Positions 46,936 through 59,410 of a stretch of DNA of 64,000 nt are shown here, one piece after another. Position numbers and translations under genes: made by a program. Position 1 is the first letter of the stretch. Every line of letters begins with the position of its first letter. Source of the DNA: Tetracentron sinense (lineage: Eukaryota > Streptophyta > Magnoliopsida > Trochodendrales > Trochodendraceae); contig CM026564.1 in NCBI GenBank assembly GCA_015143295.1, forward strand, positions 13,256,416 to 13,320,415, in the 5' to 3' direction. Below the pieces are notes generated by a model, which made no database searches, had not been told where the DNA came from, and worked only from the letters and a program-made list of their open reading frames with translations.

Positions 46936-47710
46936 TGTAATAAAAAATATATAATTGGAAAAAAATGTAATCATGGGGTTTGCAGTTATTTAAATTATAA
47001 AAAACCTCTTTAAATATGAGTTTATGAGAGTTTTGGGGGTCTTAGAATAAATTTGAAGCATTTAAAGACTTTTATTTATATTATTGGGCCGCCTAAGCCC
47101 ACTTGTATGCTTGGTCGCCTAGACAACGCTTGTAACAACCATGCAAAGACAGATGTGGACCATATGGTCCACCCACAAACAGAGGAAGAGAGAGAGAGAG
47201 AGGCCAATTGTCCACCCATTGAACAAGAGAGATGACATGTTAACATGAGGGAAACATACATGACATCATTCCTCTCTTCTTTCTTCTTCTACCTGCAAAC
47301 ATTTTTTTTGTTGGATATACAAACTCTAGCATATTATATGGTAAAAGACACAAAATGTATATAAAATAACATATTTTTTTGTTTATCAAACTATTATATT
47401 CAAATAAAATAACTTTTCTATCTTTAAACAATAATAATATTACATGGATCTTATTTATAATAATGACTACATGAGGCAGCCAGTCGCTTGAGCCCGACAG
47501 AGCGCCTGGTTGCCTAGGACTGCCTGAGGCGACACCTTTAACAACTATGCGACCAGTAGCCTGAGCTTAGTAGAGCGCCTGGTTGCCTATGCAATCGGCT
47601 GAGGTGACGTCTTTAACAACTATGATGCATGGGCTAGCGTAATATATATATATATATATGCTAATCTGTCTATGTAACACAGTTTATTTTTCTAAAGAAA
47701 GCTGCACTAG
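46936..47710. repeat. Spacer with GGCGCCT-type MITE ends and an 80-bp tandem repeat
   Basis: Two copies of a unit with GAGCGCCTGGTTGCCTA and TTTAACAACTATG lie at about 47480-47553 and 47554-47632. A related GGTCGCCTAGACAACGCTTG with ACAACCATG lies at about 47112-47142. This is the look of a small MITE family whose ends read CATAGTTGTTAAA. A (TA)n run follows at 47641-47660. No gene is seen. Confidence 0.4.
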
Positions 47711-47979
47711 ATGGCCATTAGAGGTGTATTCGGGCTGGGCTTGGCCATGCTCAGCTTGGCTTGAATTCTTACAGTTTAGGCCCGGCCCAGCCTGAGCCCG
47801 AAATTGAAATAGAAATTAAGGCCCGAAGCCCGGCTCGAAAATGACTATTCAAGCTCGAGCTCGGCCCAAGCCGAGCTTGGCTTGATTTTTTTTTTTTTGG
47901 GGGCTTCCTTCCCCTGTTTCACTTGCTTTTAACACTTATTTAACATACTCTTCAAAAAAAAAAAAAACCTATTTAACAC

Positions 47980-48195
47980 ATGAATAGACAAATAGACAAT
48001 AGGTGGTTGTAAGTTGTAACACCCAGTTGAACCTTTTTTCACCTGTTTAACACATCATAACACCTGTTTTTTCACCTGTTTAACACCAATAGGTACCTTG
48101 TAACACCCATTGAACCTGTGCAACACCCATTGAACATGTTTAACACATCATGACATCAATAGACCTGTTAATAATTTAACACCTATTAACACATA
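47980..48195. repeat. AACACC/CTGTTTAACACA minisatellite in hAT subterminal region
   Basis: Short units such as CACCTGTTTAACAC, TAACACCCATTGAACCTG and GTTTAACACATCATGAC recur about ten times with variation. Confidence 0.55.
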
Positions 48196-48990
48196 ATTAT
48201 ATAAATAAGCATCCAAATTTGTAAGCTAGGCTTTACAGCCACCTAATATACTAAGCAATTAACTCCATTAGTATCTTCAAACACCTTGTGGTGTTGTTGT
48301 GTTCAACAAAAAAAAACAGTCACCTGTAGCCCAATGAATCAAAATTAGATGTCATGTCAATTACAAAATAACCTCAAAAAAACTGAAAAATATATATGCT
48401 TCTCATTTGCCGGTTCTTTGTCAAAGCACTGCATCTCTTAAAGTTTCTCTTGGTTATCAAAAAACACCTACATAACACAACAACGTCAACTGAATATGTT
48501 AAACAAATACATAAAAATAAAGGAAATTCATTTCAAGATGCGACTAAGACAAATTGCAAAGTACCTCCAAGGAAAAGGCTTTTTTCTATGGACCACCATG
48601 GAAATCCAAATACATGAGTTATATTCAAAGAAGGGGAAGCAACAATCATGGGTCCATCTGTGAGATAATGCTAACTGTCATAAAGAGAATACAACTGTGT
48701 TCGAGAATATAACAAATCATCTTCTTAAACAATATAACTATGCAAGAAACATTCCGGTAGAACTCTACTTAGAGGAATTCAAAGAGGGCAAGTGAGCAGA
48801 CAACTATAAGGATAAAATTAGGAGGGACCAAACTTGGCTAAAACCCAAAGAAGAGAGACTAGACTCTTCCCCTAATAGTAATAGTGATGAATCTTGATTT
48901 AAAGTGGAAAGAGGCCACCTATACTATAATTGGCTACTTAACAGTTGAAGAAGAAATGTGGTTGTGTCTCATACCACAACCCCTAGTAGC

Positions 48991-49935
48991 CATAGTAACA
49001 AAGTTCGGATTCGGGAATTATTCGGTAGGGGTTAAGTTCGAAAAAAAAGGGAAAAAATCGGCAAATTCGGGTTAAGTTCAGGAAAAGTTCGAAAAAATAA
49101 AAATTAATAATTATAAAAAATAAGAACGTGATGCCAACTAATCCATCTACCAATCTATATGTATTGACATCTCTTACTATGTTAACATTTATTCCAATTT
49201 CTAAAAAACAAGCATTATGTAAACTCGCAAACTCAAGAAAAAAATTACATAAGGCTTAAGTAAGCTTTATGTAATTTAAGAAAAAAAAATAATTTAGATT
49301 ACATGTTTGTATATGCAAATCAAATTATATAATTCAAAAATATATAAAAACAAGAAAAATAATCTGAATAGATAAAATCAGAAAAGCAATATATGAGTGT
49401 ATTTGTTTGGCATAACATAGTTATTTAGCAAAATATAGAAATAGCTCAGAATAAATAACACAAATCTTATTTTCTCTTAATTCAGTGGAAATTCAACAGA
49501 CTAACCAACTTGCAAAATTATCTTTTTTCTCTCAATTCAATCGAATGTAGTCAAAATCCTAAAATAGCGTACTCGAATAGAGTTTTCTCATTCTTCTATC
49601 AGTTAGTGATTTCAATCAAATGAAGATTTCTCGGTGTGAAATAAGTCTCGAGTTATTAGTAATAATTCTATTGCTAATAGAAAATTCATTTTATCCTCAT
49701 TTTTATTTTAGAATTCTGAATAAGCATGAACGAATAATTTGTGAGAAATCTTCATTCGGAATAAGTTCGGCATAAGTTCGGAATAATTCGTTCGTTCGAG
49801 AATTATTCGCGAATAATTCGTCAGTTCGGGAATTATTCGTTAGTTCGGGAAAAAGAAGCCTTTTTAAACGGCACCCCTTAAAAAATGAATAGTTCGGGTA
49901 CAATTCGGGAATTATTCGAGAACTTTGTTACTATG
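48991..49935. mobile_element. hAT-like MITE nested in the hAT transposon
   Basis: 945 bp with perfect 16-bp inverted ends CATAGTAACAAAGTTC, flanked by a perfect 8-bp duplication CTAGTAGC (48983-48990 and 49936-49943). Both ends hold many copies of a partly palindromic TTCGGGAATTATTCG / GTTCGGAATAATTCG motif, denser on the right (49760-49920). There is no transposase inside. Its TIR differs from that of the host hAT, so a different transposase moved it. Confidence 0.9.
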
Positions 49936-51059
49936 CTAGTAGCTAGAGTATCTACCAACTGGTTACTTTCACTATAAGCATGCGTGGCACTTTCTTAATA
50001 CTTTCTAGCTGTCTAGTCTTAATGGTGGAGGCACCATTTGAATTTGAATTTGCATATCTTGCCTGAATTATCTTAAAAGCTTCAAAATCTTCTTAGGCAT
50101 CCTCACATGGAAGAAAAGGATTACAGTGCATCCTTCTACCATCATCTTAATCTAGTAATTCAGCTCCACCATCAACAATAAAGTACATTGCATGGTTCTT
50201 AAATTCATCAGTGATGCAATAGAATTGCAGACTAAGGGAAACCTGCAAGTGACCTTCATAAGAAGCAATGGTGAATTCCATCACTCATAGTAAGGGTGGT
50301 AGTAGACAAATAACAGAAGTATAAATGAAATAATTTTTTAATCTTTTTTTTGGAAAAAGGCCAAATTCCTAAAGCACCACTTAAGATATGTGCCAGACTG
50401 GTTATACTAGAAATAGAAGTTTATGAGGCAGGTCAGCATGGTGAATCGTGCTGACTCGACCAAATTTAATACACAAAGTGTTATTAAGGGTTCTGAGTAG
50501 GGATACATAATAATAAAAGAGTTATTAAGTGAAAGCATATAACCATGCATGCAAGTGTTTTGACAAGTATGCTTTTTATTGGTTTAATACAGTTTTTCAT
50601 TGCCAATAAAACAATGCATGCATAAAATAAAGTGTTATTAAGTGTTCTGAGTAGGGATACATAATAATAAAAGAATAAAAGACAAAACTTAGAAGCCAAC
50701 AATTGGTTTGGGATGGGAAACACTTTGTAACTGGTACTTATGATAAAAGGAATTGATTAACAAATGTGATTTCTAAGCCAAATGTCCTTTATCAAAATTA
50801 CAAATGGATCCAAAAAATAAATATTTGGAATGTCATATTAGCATAATAAAAGTTTATCAATCCTTGCATCCCTTGCACTAAACATATTAGCATAATAAAA
50901 CATTTAACATGAATTTTATTATATTGCATAATAAAACAATAAAATATATAATTAAAGCATATAAAAACAATTTACCTAAGAAGACGACTCTTCGTCCTCT
51001 TCGCTCTCGGGATCAAGAACATCGCCATAAAGTGAAAGCATATAACCATCATCAAAAGA

Positions 51060-53003
51060 TGAACGCAATCAATCCTCTGAACAAATTAATGCCTCTGTAG
51101 TCTTCGGTAACAAACAGCTACGATACTTGCTTATCACTCTACTCCCAGTGCTAAATGCTGATTCTGATGATACTGTTGTTATTGGAATAGAGAGAATATC
51201 AGAAACCATCTTTGAAAGGGTGCAAAATCTAGTAGCATTCGATTTCCACCACTCCAAAATATCAAAATTTGTCCATGAATCGAAGAAGGGCTTCTTCAAA
51301 ATAAACATCCAAATCCGATCTAACTTTATGTTTTGGTACTTCGCTTGTAGCAAAGGTCTCAAAGTCATACTCAGCATTACTAGTAGATGTCACCCCACTT
51401 GAACTGCAAACATTTGCTTCCATGCTCTCTTCTTGACCCCCATATAATTGATATAATTCATACAATGCTTTATGGATTATCTTAATCTCTAGCTCAACCC
51501 TTTTATCAGAATAGATCTTCGGAACACAAAATCGAATAAAAGTCATCTTGTACCGAGGATCTAAGATAGTTCCTATCGCCATTAAAAGATTGCATTCGCT
51601 TTAATACTTGTCAAATTTTTCTTTCATGGCACAAGCCATCCCTTGCATAAATATAGGCCCAGAAATTGAATGTTTGAACAAATCATCTTTAATTTTCCAA
51701 ATCTCAGGCAAAAAAACATTTGAAGTAGGATACTTGCTTCCCACACTTCATCTGCCTTCAACCAATCATCGACCGAGGGTAACCAATGATAGTTCAAATC
51801 CCATTTGGCATAATGAGGAAATACTTGTTTTAACTCGAGGACTGAATCCAACATTTCATATGTCGAGTTCCATCGAGTACAAACATCTAATTGCAATCCT
51901 TTTTTGCATGATAAGCCTAAACGTTTAATAATTTCATTGAAATTGTTGTGTCGGGATTGCAAATCTCTAATATATTTTATGCTCTCTCGGATGTTCCCAA
52001 TTGCAGACTCAATTAACGCAAGCCCATCTTTAACAATAAGGTTCAAAATATGAGCTGAGCAACGCACCTAAAGACAAAGTTGATAGAAATCATATAATAC
52101 AAGTTAGTCATGTATAATGTCTACAAAGTGTACAAAAAGATACAATAAAAAAAGTTAAAATTATCATACCTGAAAAATTCTTCCACCAAAAAAAAGTTTT
52201 CTAGTTGACTCAAAAGTCAGTTGAAGGCTTCTTATCACAACATCATTCGCCGATACATTATCCAAAGTGATTGCATAAATCTTGTGCTCAATACCCCACT
52301 CCACAAGACACTTGTAGATAACATCTGCAATGACAACTCCAGTGTGGGGAGGAGGAACATGTTTAAAGTCAAGATTTTCTTTTGCAAAACCCAATTAGCA
52401 TCTAGATAATGTCCCGTCAATGACATGTAACCTACGTTTTAACTGCAAGATGTCCACATGTCTGAAGTTAAACTGATCCTATTCACCTTCACCAATTCCT
52501 TCTTCAATCTCAACTTTTCTATTGAAAATATTTTCATGCATTCCTTTTTTATCACTCCACGTGATATCTTCTCATGCAAGGGGTTAAGATATTTACATAA
52601 TACTGTAAATATCTTACTTTCTACAAACCTAAACGGTTTCTCTTCTAAGATCACCAACTTAGCAATCTAACTCTCGAGCCTTTTCAATTTCATATTTGTG
52701 TTTTCCAAAACTAGTATTGTTTCCATCTGCTTCAGAGTCAAATGTGATCTTTTATTGGCCTCCACCTGAATTTGGCTGCTTTGAACATTTTTTTCCTATA
52801 TGGCGATGTAGATGAGTTGTGGTCCCATTTACATTCGGTTTGAATTTCGAGTTGCAATGTTTACAAACCACCTTTTTTTCCCCATTTCTCATGAATTTTT
52901 CATCAAAATGATTCCAAATAGGGGCTCTTTTCTTACCCTTTTGTGGAGATTTCTTTACAATTTCATCTGTGGGATCAGGACCTTCAGGTTGATTTGTTGA
53001 CAT
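51060..53003 (-). pseudogene. hAT transposase, BED zinc-finger type
   Basis: ATG at 53003. The first segment (53003-52752) holds a BED finger with C47, C50, H68 and C73 after a basic stretch (KKSPQKGKKRAPIWNHF). Then come EEKPFRFVE, LTSDMWTS (first catalytic Asp region), LTGHYLDANW, FKHVPPPHTG, AITLDNVSAND, an intron 52169-52068 (GT at 52169, AG at 52068) joining GGRIFQ to RCSAHILNLIV, CTRWNSTYEML, a DUF4413-type part (GTILDPRYKMTFIRFC), and the dimerisation region (WWKSN...SIPITTVSSESAFSTGSRVISKYRS). Frames change at several places (near 52660-52750, 52380-52440 and 51270) and stops occur in between, so it is a pseudogene. The family order is otherwise complete, about 650 residues. Confidence 0.85.
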
Positions 53004-53089
53004 CTAATCATATAAAAAAGCATAAAAAAAAATTAACTCTGACAGATAACATTTTCAAATAACCAAAAACCAAGAGAAAATAATAATTT

Positions 53090-53260
53090 TTCATGGCATT
53101 TTCAAATAACCAAAAAAGTAACTCTTTTTTCATGGCATTTTCAAATAACCAAAAACCAAAAAAAAAAACTATGGCAGATAACATAATAGATACACAGTAA
53201 CACAGAGGTACGCTGACTTTTTTCATGGCATTTTCATATAACTAAACAATGAGAAAATAA
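53090..53260. repeat. Direct repeat upstream of the transposase
   Basis: TTTTCATGGCATTTTCAAAT followed by AACCAAAAA occurs three times (about 53089, 53130 and 53220), with spacers of different length. Confidence 0.6.
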
Positions 53261-53699
53261 TGATTTTACAAAGAATTAATGTGTATTTATGAATGAAGAT
53301 GAAGAATAAGGGTATTTAGGGATTCCATTGCCATTACTTGTTTCATAGCTGCTGGCCTACTGCTCTAATCATATATTTATGAATGCCTACCTTTTAAGTG
53401 AGATTTCAAGCATTCCAAAGAAATTCAGTTGATACCATCAACAAAACCCGAGCATAAAAAAAAAAAAAACACACAATTATCTGCTCTGAAGTTCATCACA
53501 ATAGAGATGTCTCGACAAAATCAACAGAAATCAGCATAAAGCCTAGGAGAAAATTTTCATCTGTAGTACATCAAAATGAAGGGCATTAAGACCAACTATA
53601 AAACGAAAACAGATCAAAAAAAAAAAAAACCATTCTTTATGAACCCCAAATCATTAACAGGAAAAGAAAAGAGAAACCCCCATAAATCAATGGGGTCAA

Positions 53700-53960
53700 A
53701 TAAGATGATCTCTTTAAACCCCATATTATGCCAGATCCCTGGCCATTTATGGTGCCGTAATAAAGAAGAAGAAGAAGAAGGGTATTTCTTAAATACACAA
53801 TCACAATAATCATTCATCGAAGAAGAAGAAGAAGAAGAAGATGATCTCTTTAAACCCCATATTATGCCAGATCCCTGGCCATTTATGGTGCCGTAATAAA
53901 GAAGAAGAAGAAGAAGGGTATTTCTTAAATACTCAATCACAATAATCATTCATCGAAGAA
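53700..53960. repeat. Tandem duplication of about 135 bp in the hAT 5' region
   Basis: The block from GATGATCTCTTTAAACCCCA through (GAA)n, GGTATTTCTTAAATAC and ATAATCATTCATCGAAG is present twice (about 53704-53838 and 53839-53960) with almost no change. It ends in (AGA)n runs that may have mediated slippage. Confidence 0.75.
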
Positions 53961-54539
53961 GAAGAAGAAGAATTTGCGTTCATACTTGAGTATTTGGAAT
54001 GGAGGTGATTTCATGGAAGTCATTCCTTTACTCCGGCGAAGGTGCGGCAATGGCAAGCGGCAGCAGGCGAGCTGAGTAGGGTTTCTACTTCCTCCTAAGA
54101 ATTCTAGGGTTTCTCCAAAGAGAGCTCTGTCCAGACTGTCCCTCAATCTCTTTCTAAGTTCCTTCTAACTCGTATAGTCGTATGACTCGTATTGGGAAAT
54201 GGGAATTTGGTTTTGGGGGGAGGTTTGAAATTTAGGAAACCCAAAAGTCTAAAACCTTTAAAGTTAAATACTTAAGTTATATTTTTTTTAATAACGTATG
54301 AAAACCAAGCTGGGCCGAGCCGAACTACGGGCCGAACCAAACACAATCGAGCCGCGCATCGGGCCGGGCCGGATCAAACAGGGGTGAGCCCAAGCTCGGC
54401 TTGAACCCAGTTTCAAGCTTTTTTTAAGGCTTGGCTTGGCCCTATCGAGCCTAAAAAAGCAAGCCGATCTCGGGCCGAGCCAAGCCGATCCGGGCCGCAC
54501 AATCAGGCCGATCGGGCTTTGTGCAGCCCTAATGGCCAT

Positions 54540-57455
54540 GTTAGACAATTGTAAATGTGGCTATTAAAACCTTATCACGCCCTTAGTTTTTGCAATGTAT
54601 GTTTAGCAATTTTATAGGTATAGTCACTATCTATCTAGATGTACATTTACGTATCTCTTTATATCCATCACTAAGGGAATGGGTTAATTCAATTTCATGG
54701 GGTTTAAATTTACTTTTTCCTAAAAAATTTGGGTTGGCATAATTATCAAACTCTTGGTGTTTTTCTTAATTCCTGCAATCTGACCCAGTTTTTGCCTCCT
54801 CAGGTAATAGTCTCATTTTGAAACAATTCCACTCCCCTAAAAAGAGTATTGATTTTTCCAGTATTACTATTCCTAGATCCTGTTGACATACATCTAAGAA
54901 TTAGGAAAGTTGGATAGAATTAATGGTAGGTTGCTTTAATAATATCAATAATCTATATTTAGTTTGAATTGCTTCCTTTGTTTACCAGAAACTAATGAAA
55001 GTATGTTACCTTATATAGAAGTATTTGGAGCTCATTTTTCTCCCCAAACCTTTCCTCTTACATACCCTCTAATCTTCCTATCATCAAACCCTCAGAAAAA
55101 TTTGTGACAAGAGACTTTGTGGTAGATCACTTGGAGAGCTGGTAAATTGTCCATAAATATCACCCCAACTGTAAATAAATCTCTCGTACTCTTATGAGTT
55201 TAAAGCTTGAAGCTTGCATGTTAAAATTCTGCATATTTTCCTTATTTTCAAATCATTTCATGAATGTATATAATTTGTTTTATTGATGTTCATTTTTAAA
55301 ACTATGAAGTATTTGCATGTTTTAGTTCATTCATATTAAGAAAAGAATTTCCAATCTCTGATTTAAGCATGTATAATGTTTTATACATATTTTAATGTAT
55401 TTTAGAAAATCTGGAAATGTTTCCAGAAAATTCCGTAGGCACCTTGTATTGTATATGAGTTTTGATATATTATTTTAATGAAATATAGTTAGATATTTCG
55501 TGTAAAATTTATAAATTTCGTAGAATGAGCAATGAAGGTACTGTAGTAAAAATTTGAAGATGATCCAATGGTTAGATTTATATCTAAAAATCCCAAAAGT
55601 CAACCTTGTAAATCTGGCCTGTACTGCAGTAACAGATTGACCTCTTTGTACTCATGAGATCATATCTCAGCCAATTCCAACTAAAATTGCCTGAAATTTT
55701 TACAGGTTTATCTAGAGGTTCACTTTCTTTCCAATGACACTGGTCTTGTAAAATTTAAGTTCAGGAAGTCTTATTTTAGAGCACATCTTCTCAGGTTATG
55801 TTTTCTGTTAGTAACTAGAGACATACACCATTGACCTCTGTTACAGAAGCTATAACTCAACGATCCGAGTTCTGATCATAGTCATTCCTATTTTGAAATA
55901 CATTATAAGTCATCTTTCAAATAAAGCAAGAACATTTAATTCTAACAGGTATTTACAAAGATATGAATTTTTAAGTAATAAAGTGTCTTGCTGGATTTGC
56001 TGACCTGTGTACATTTACTCCAAGACTTCCGATGTGTGTAATGCACACACATTTTGGGAACTCAAAAATCTGAGCTTATGGACAGAATGATGGGATACCA
56101 TAGTCCATGTTTAGAAGTGGTTATTTGATTTAAATTATGACTGATATGTCACACCTAGATTGCAGAGTACCATGGTGATTTGTGATGACACACCTAAATA
56201 CTAGAGTACCAAGTTTTGATCTGTTTAAGCATGAATGTTTCACATGATCGCTGTATGATCGCGATTGATGTATGTAAAATGTAATAAGAAAATGAAAAGA
56301 TATGGTATCTACGACACTCACTCACTATTCGCCATCTTAGCGGATGGGTCCTTGCATAGGGGTGGTTTACGAAGCATATCGATGGGCAATGGGTGGGGTG
56401 AGCACCTTAGTGGGTGATATTTAGACCTCCCAATGGGAGTGATAAGGCCTTGAGTGCCTGTGACCACTTTAGCACGGGTGTGACACTCCTCTTTGACGTA
56501 CTGAAGATGGAACTTTGATTTCTGGACCTGGGTTGTTGTGTTGATGCCACACACCATTAATTTAAAGACTTAAAATAATTAAATTACCCTTTAAAAATTA
56601 ACATAATATGAATATATGATTATACCAATCCACTCACTTGAAACCATTGCACATCACTATTCATATTCCTGCATTATTCATCATAGGACTGTGTGCATGT
56701 TGATTAATTCATTCCATATGGCACTCACTCGGCTTACTACACAATAATTTCATCAAAACACCATAACATTCGAATCTATGATTTGAATCTGATATGTGAT
56801 AGGGCCTGATAGATAGTCGTCAGACTAATTGGATTAGAATTCAAATTATGCTATTCTCCGCTACTTTATGCGTCTTTTTGGCTCGTGTACAAAGATATGA
56901 ATGCCCGTCTTAGCACCTTGCATTTTGATTGAGACAAAACTGATTTAGTAGACTTTGATTTCTAAATTCTGAATGGAATTTCAAGTTTTGGTTTAAATAC
57001 CAAATTGAGTTTACACTGATATTTACTTTTGAAACCCTCATATATCTGTTTGACTCTCATAAGATATGGATGAGATTGCTTACTGGGTCGTCCAACTCAC
57101 AACATAATTGTTATGTCTAGATTATTCTACCTTAGATCAATGCTTTGTGTACCATGCTTTGATCGTGTAGGCTTGCACTTAAGCTAGGAGACTTGCGATT
57201 CAACTTTTGATTTTCTTTTGACATACACAAAATCAGTGGGATGTAATTAATGGGTACATTGTGAGGTTATGGGAAACTTGGACTAGTAATTTTTTTTTTT
57301 GAGGAATATTTATTTATTCCTGCTTTTGTATTAATGCGCCATACTCTGAATTTAATGATGAATGACCGCTTCCGCATTATGAGTTTGACCGTTGGCGCCT
57401 GCTTACAACCCAAAACTTGGGTATACAGGTTTTGGGGCAAGGGCGGGGCGTGACA
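54540..57455 (+). mobile_element. Upstream region of the lipid gene, mostly a gypsy-type LTR (fossil)
   Basis: The right end (CAGGTTTTGGGGCAAGGGCG then GGGCGTGACA at 57455) has the look of a Ty3/gypsy LTR end, like GGGGCGCGACA at 9293. The left end was not fixed; candidates lie near 54880 or 55149. A TATATAG stretch at about 55011 followed by a CT-rich leader and GAGCTG|GTAAAT (about 55142) could be either the LTR promoter or the host gene's own first exon and splice donor. No palindromes are seen. The rest shows no gene. Confidence 0.4.
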
Positions 57456-57622
57456 GTAAGTACCTGAAAGTCATGAATTTTTATTTCTTTCTTTTTCTGC
57501 TTAAATTATTGAAAATTGAAATTTCCATGCGATAAATGGGATTTAACAGATGTAGGCGAGGGCTGGAGGCTGTGTGAAACTCTGATACATTTTGTGCTCT
57601 TTGAATTTCTAGAAAGGCTGCA

Positions 57623-58165
57623 ATGTCTAACATGCCGACTCAGAGAACATTATCTGTATACCTTTACGTCCCCAATATCATCGGTATGCTTATAACTGTT
57701 GTTTGTTCCCATCAGTTTTAAATTCGATTCCTTAACTGTACATTTTTCAAACCATCGAATGGAATATTCATGTTTCTACTGAAAAATGTATAGCAAAATT
57801 TTTATTATTATTTGGATATCCATTATACAACTCTATTTCTTCATAAACCTCCTCATATGTATTCTTCGTTGCCTCTTATCATTGCACCTCACAAGTTTCT
57901 TGTATAATTCTGCTTACATGGGATGCAGGATATATAAGAATTCTCTTGAACTTTGTTGCATTTTCGCAATGCTTTTCCAACAAAAAGAAGTTCTCCATTC
58001 TCTATTTTATCAGGTGATTATTAATTAATGACTACTATCTTCTAATATTTAGATTTATTTGTAACTCTAGATGATTGGTTTGTCAACTTTGGACTCATAA
58101 AATCCGTGGTTTCAGCTTTGTCTGTGATGGCTTAGATGGTTGGTTTGCCCGAAAGTTCAATCAAG
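57623..58165 (+). CDS. PIS: Phosphatidylinositol synthase (CDP-diacylglycerol-inositol 3-phosphatidyltransferase), 5' exons only
   Basis: Three exons: 57623-57683 (from ATG; acceptor AG at 57611-57612 marks a 5' intron), 57929-58013 and 58116-58165, with GT-AG borders and consistent phases. They encode MSNMPTQRTLSVYLYVPNII, then GYIRILLNFVAFSQCFSNKK, KFSILYFIS and FVCDGLDGWFARKFNQ. This matches the start of plant PIS proteins (LSVYLY.PNI.GY.R.LLN) and the first half of the CDP-alcohol phosphotransferase motif D-G-x2-A-R. The enzyme joins CDP-diacylglycerol and myo-inositol to make phosphatidylinositol in ER/Golgi membranes. The remaining roughly 150 residues are not seen before 64000. The next intron is probably very long and full of transposons, or the gene is truncated. 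The exons themselves look intact. Confidence 0.85.
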
Positions 58166-59410
58166 GTACAGTTGGATCTATTCCATCAATATGTTTGTTG
58201 CTTTAATCATCTGAATTCAAGTATGACTGAAATTAATTGAGTTAGTGATTGTGGTTAGAAACATCCAATTTTTATATAAGTTCATGAAGATTTAAGTAGG
58301 TTCATTTTCCATAAGATGTATTAACTTAAAGCAATATGAGAGAAGTGGAGAGGGAATCATAAAAATCAAAATAGAACTAGTGTGGAATACTTGGAACAAA
58401 ACAAAAGTATTGGGGTAATAGCTCATACTGTAACTCTAGAAATCGTGGCTGCAAAGACTCATTTTAACTACCATATCAACTCATGTGCCAAATGCTAAAT
58501 TTGCTATTAAGAAATTATTATTATTATTTTTTTAGGCAACACTTCCTTCAAGTTCTTTTCCACTTTGCAGTCTTAACTAAGCCTCTGCCAGATTTAAATT
58601 GCAAATTGAAATTCGTTGTCCTCAAATGTGTAGACATATGTATTAGATTTATATCCTTTGTTAAGAATAACACAAAGCAAGGAGCTACAATTTGACTTTA
58701 AGCTGTTCTTGTTTTTTCTGTGTTTTATTTTATCCGCGGTTTTCAGCACAATGAATCTTCAGTCCACAAACATAAAATGATATTACATCTATCTTGTAGT
58801 TAGGTCGTTGGAATTTGGCTCGCCTTTATTGTGCTGGCCTCATAGATAGGCATGGCGTATGTTGAATGATGTCAAGAAGTTAAGACCAATTAGAATATCT
58901 GAGTGTCAAAATAATGATCGTAAGGTCTTCGTAGCAACACAATTAGAATATCTGAGTGTCAATATATTTATCTCTAATTCTTAGAAGGAAAATGGAAGGA
59001 AGGAAACCCTAGATAGATTTGTTCATTGCCGATGGGGATATTTATTTATTTTCAAATTTGGGATGTGATTATGTGAAGGTATAGTCCTCATGTCTTACTT
59101 GGACAAGGGTTATAAATGGGTGGGTGGAAAAGCTGTTAGATTCTCATGGTGTATTCTGGATAGAAATGTGTTTAGCCTTAAAATTGAAAAATGGATTAAG
59201 TTGTGATATTGTTAATTTTTGGGATTCTATTAATGACGCCCCCTATAGTTTTATCCTTGTTGTCCATGCCTCTATGGACTTCACCAATAAGCCCCACAGT
59301 TTCCTTTGTTATGGAAGCAAATCTCCTTGAGTTATTATAATATGTTTTTGTTTGGGCCTGCAAAAAAGCTCTCAATCAATAGTAGGTTGCAATATTTGTT
59401 TGTGAGGTTG
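58166..59410 (+). other. Probable intron sequence of the PIS gene
   Basis: It follows splice donor G|GTACAG at 58166. The DNA is AT-rich with no exon matching the rest of PIS (no sequence for STFGAVLDMVTDR was found). Short open frames are without family features. Confidence 0.5.

Larger units (their letters stand above)
47719..54531 (-). mobile_element. hAT DNA transposon
   Basis: 6813 bp, flanked by a perfect 8-bp duplication ATGGCCAT (47711-47718 and 54532-54539). The ends TAGAGGTGTATTCGGGC and (reverse-complemented) TAGGGCTGCACAAAGCCC are short imperfect inverted repeats. Both ends carry clusters of GGCCCG, GGGCCGAGCC and CAAGCCGAGCTTGGC-like motifs (47735-47885 and 54305-54525), presumed transposase-binding sites. 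It contains a BED-type hAT transposase gene on the minus strand and a nested MITE (48991-49935). The transposase is defective, so the copy can move only in trans, if at all. Confidence 0.85.

Noticed and set aside
55149-57455. Solo LTR with defined ends upstream of PIS
   Set aside because: The right end is clear, but no left end gives a matching duplication; reported only as an LTR-like region.
57786-58028. Single long + strand frame through PIS exon 2
   Set aside because: It reads through intron sequence; the spliced reading with GT-AG borders matches the protein family and this one does not.
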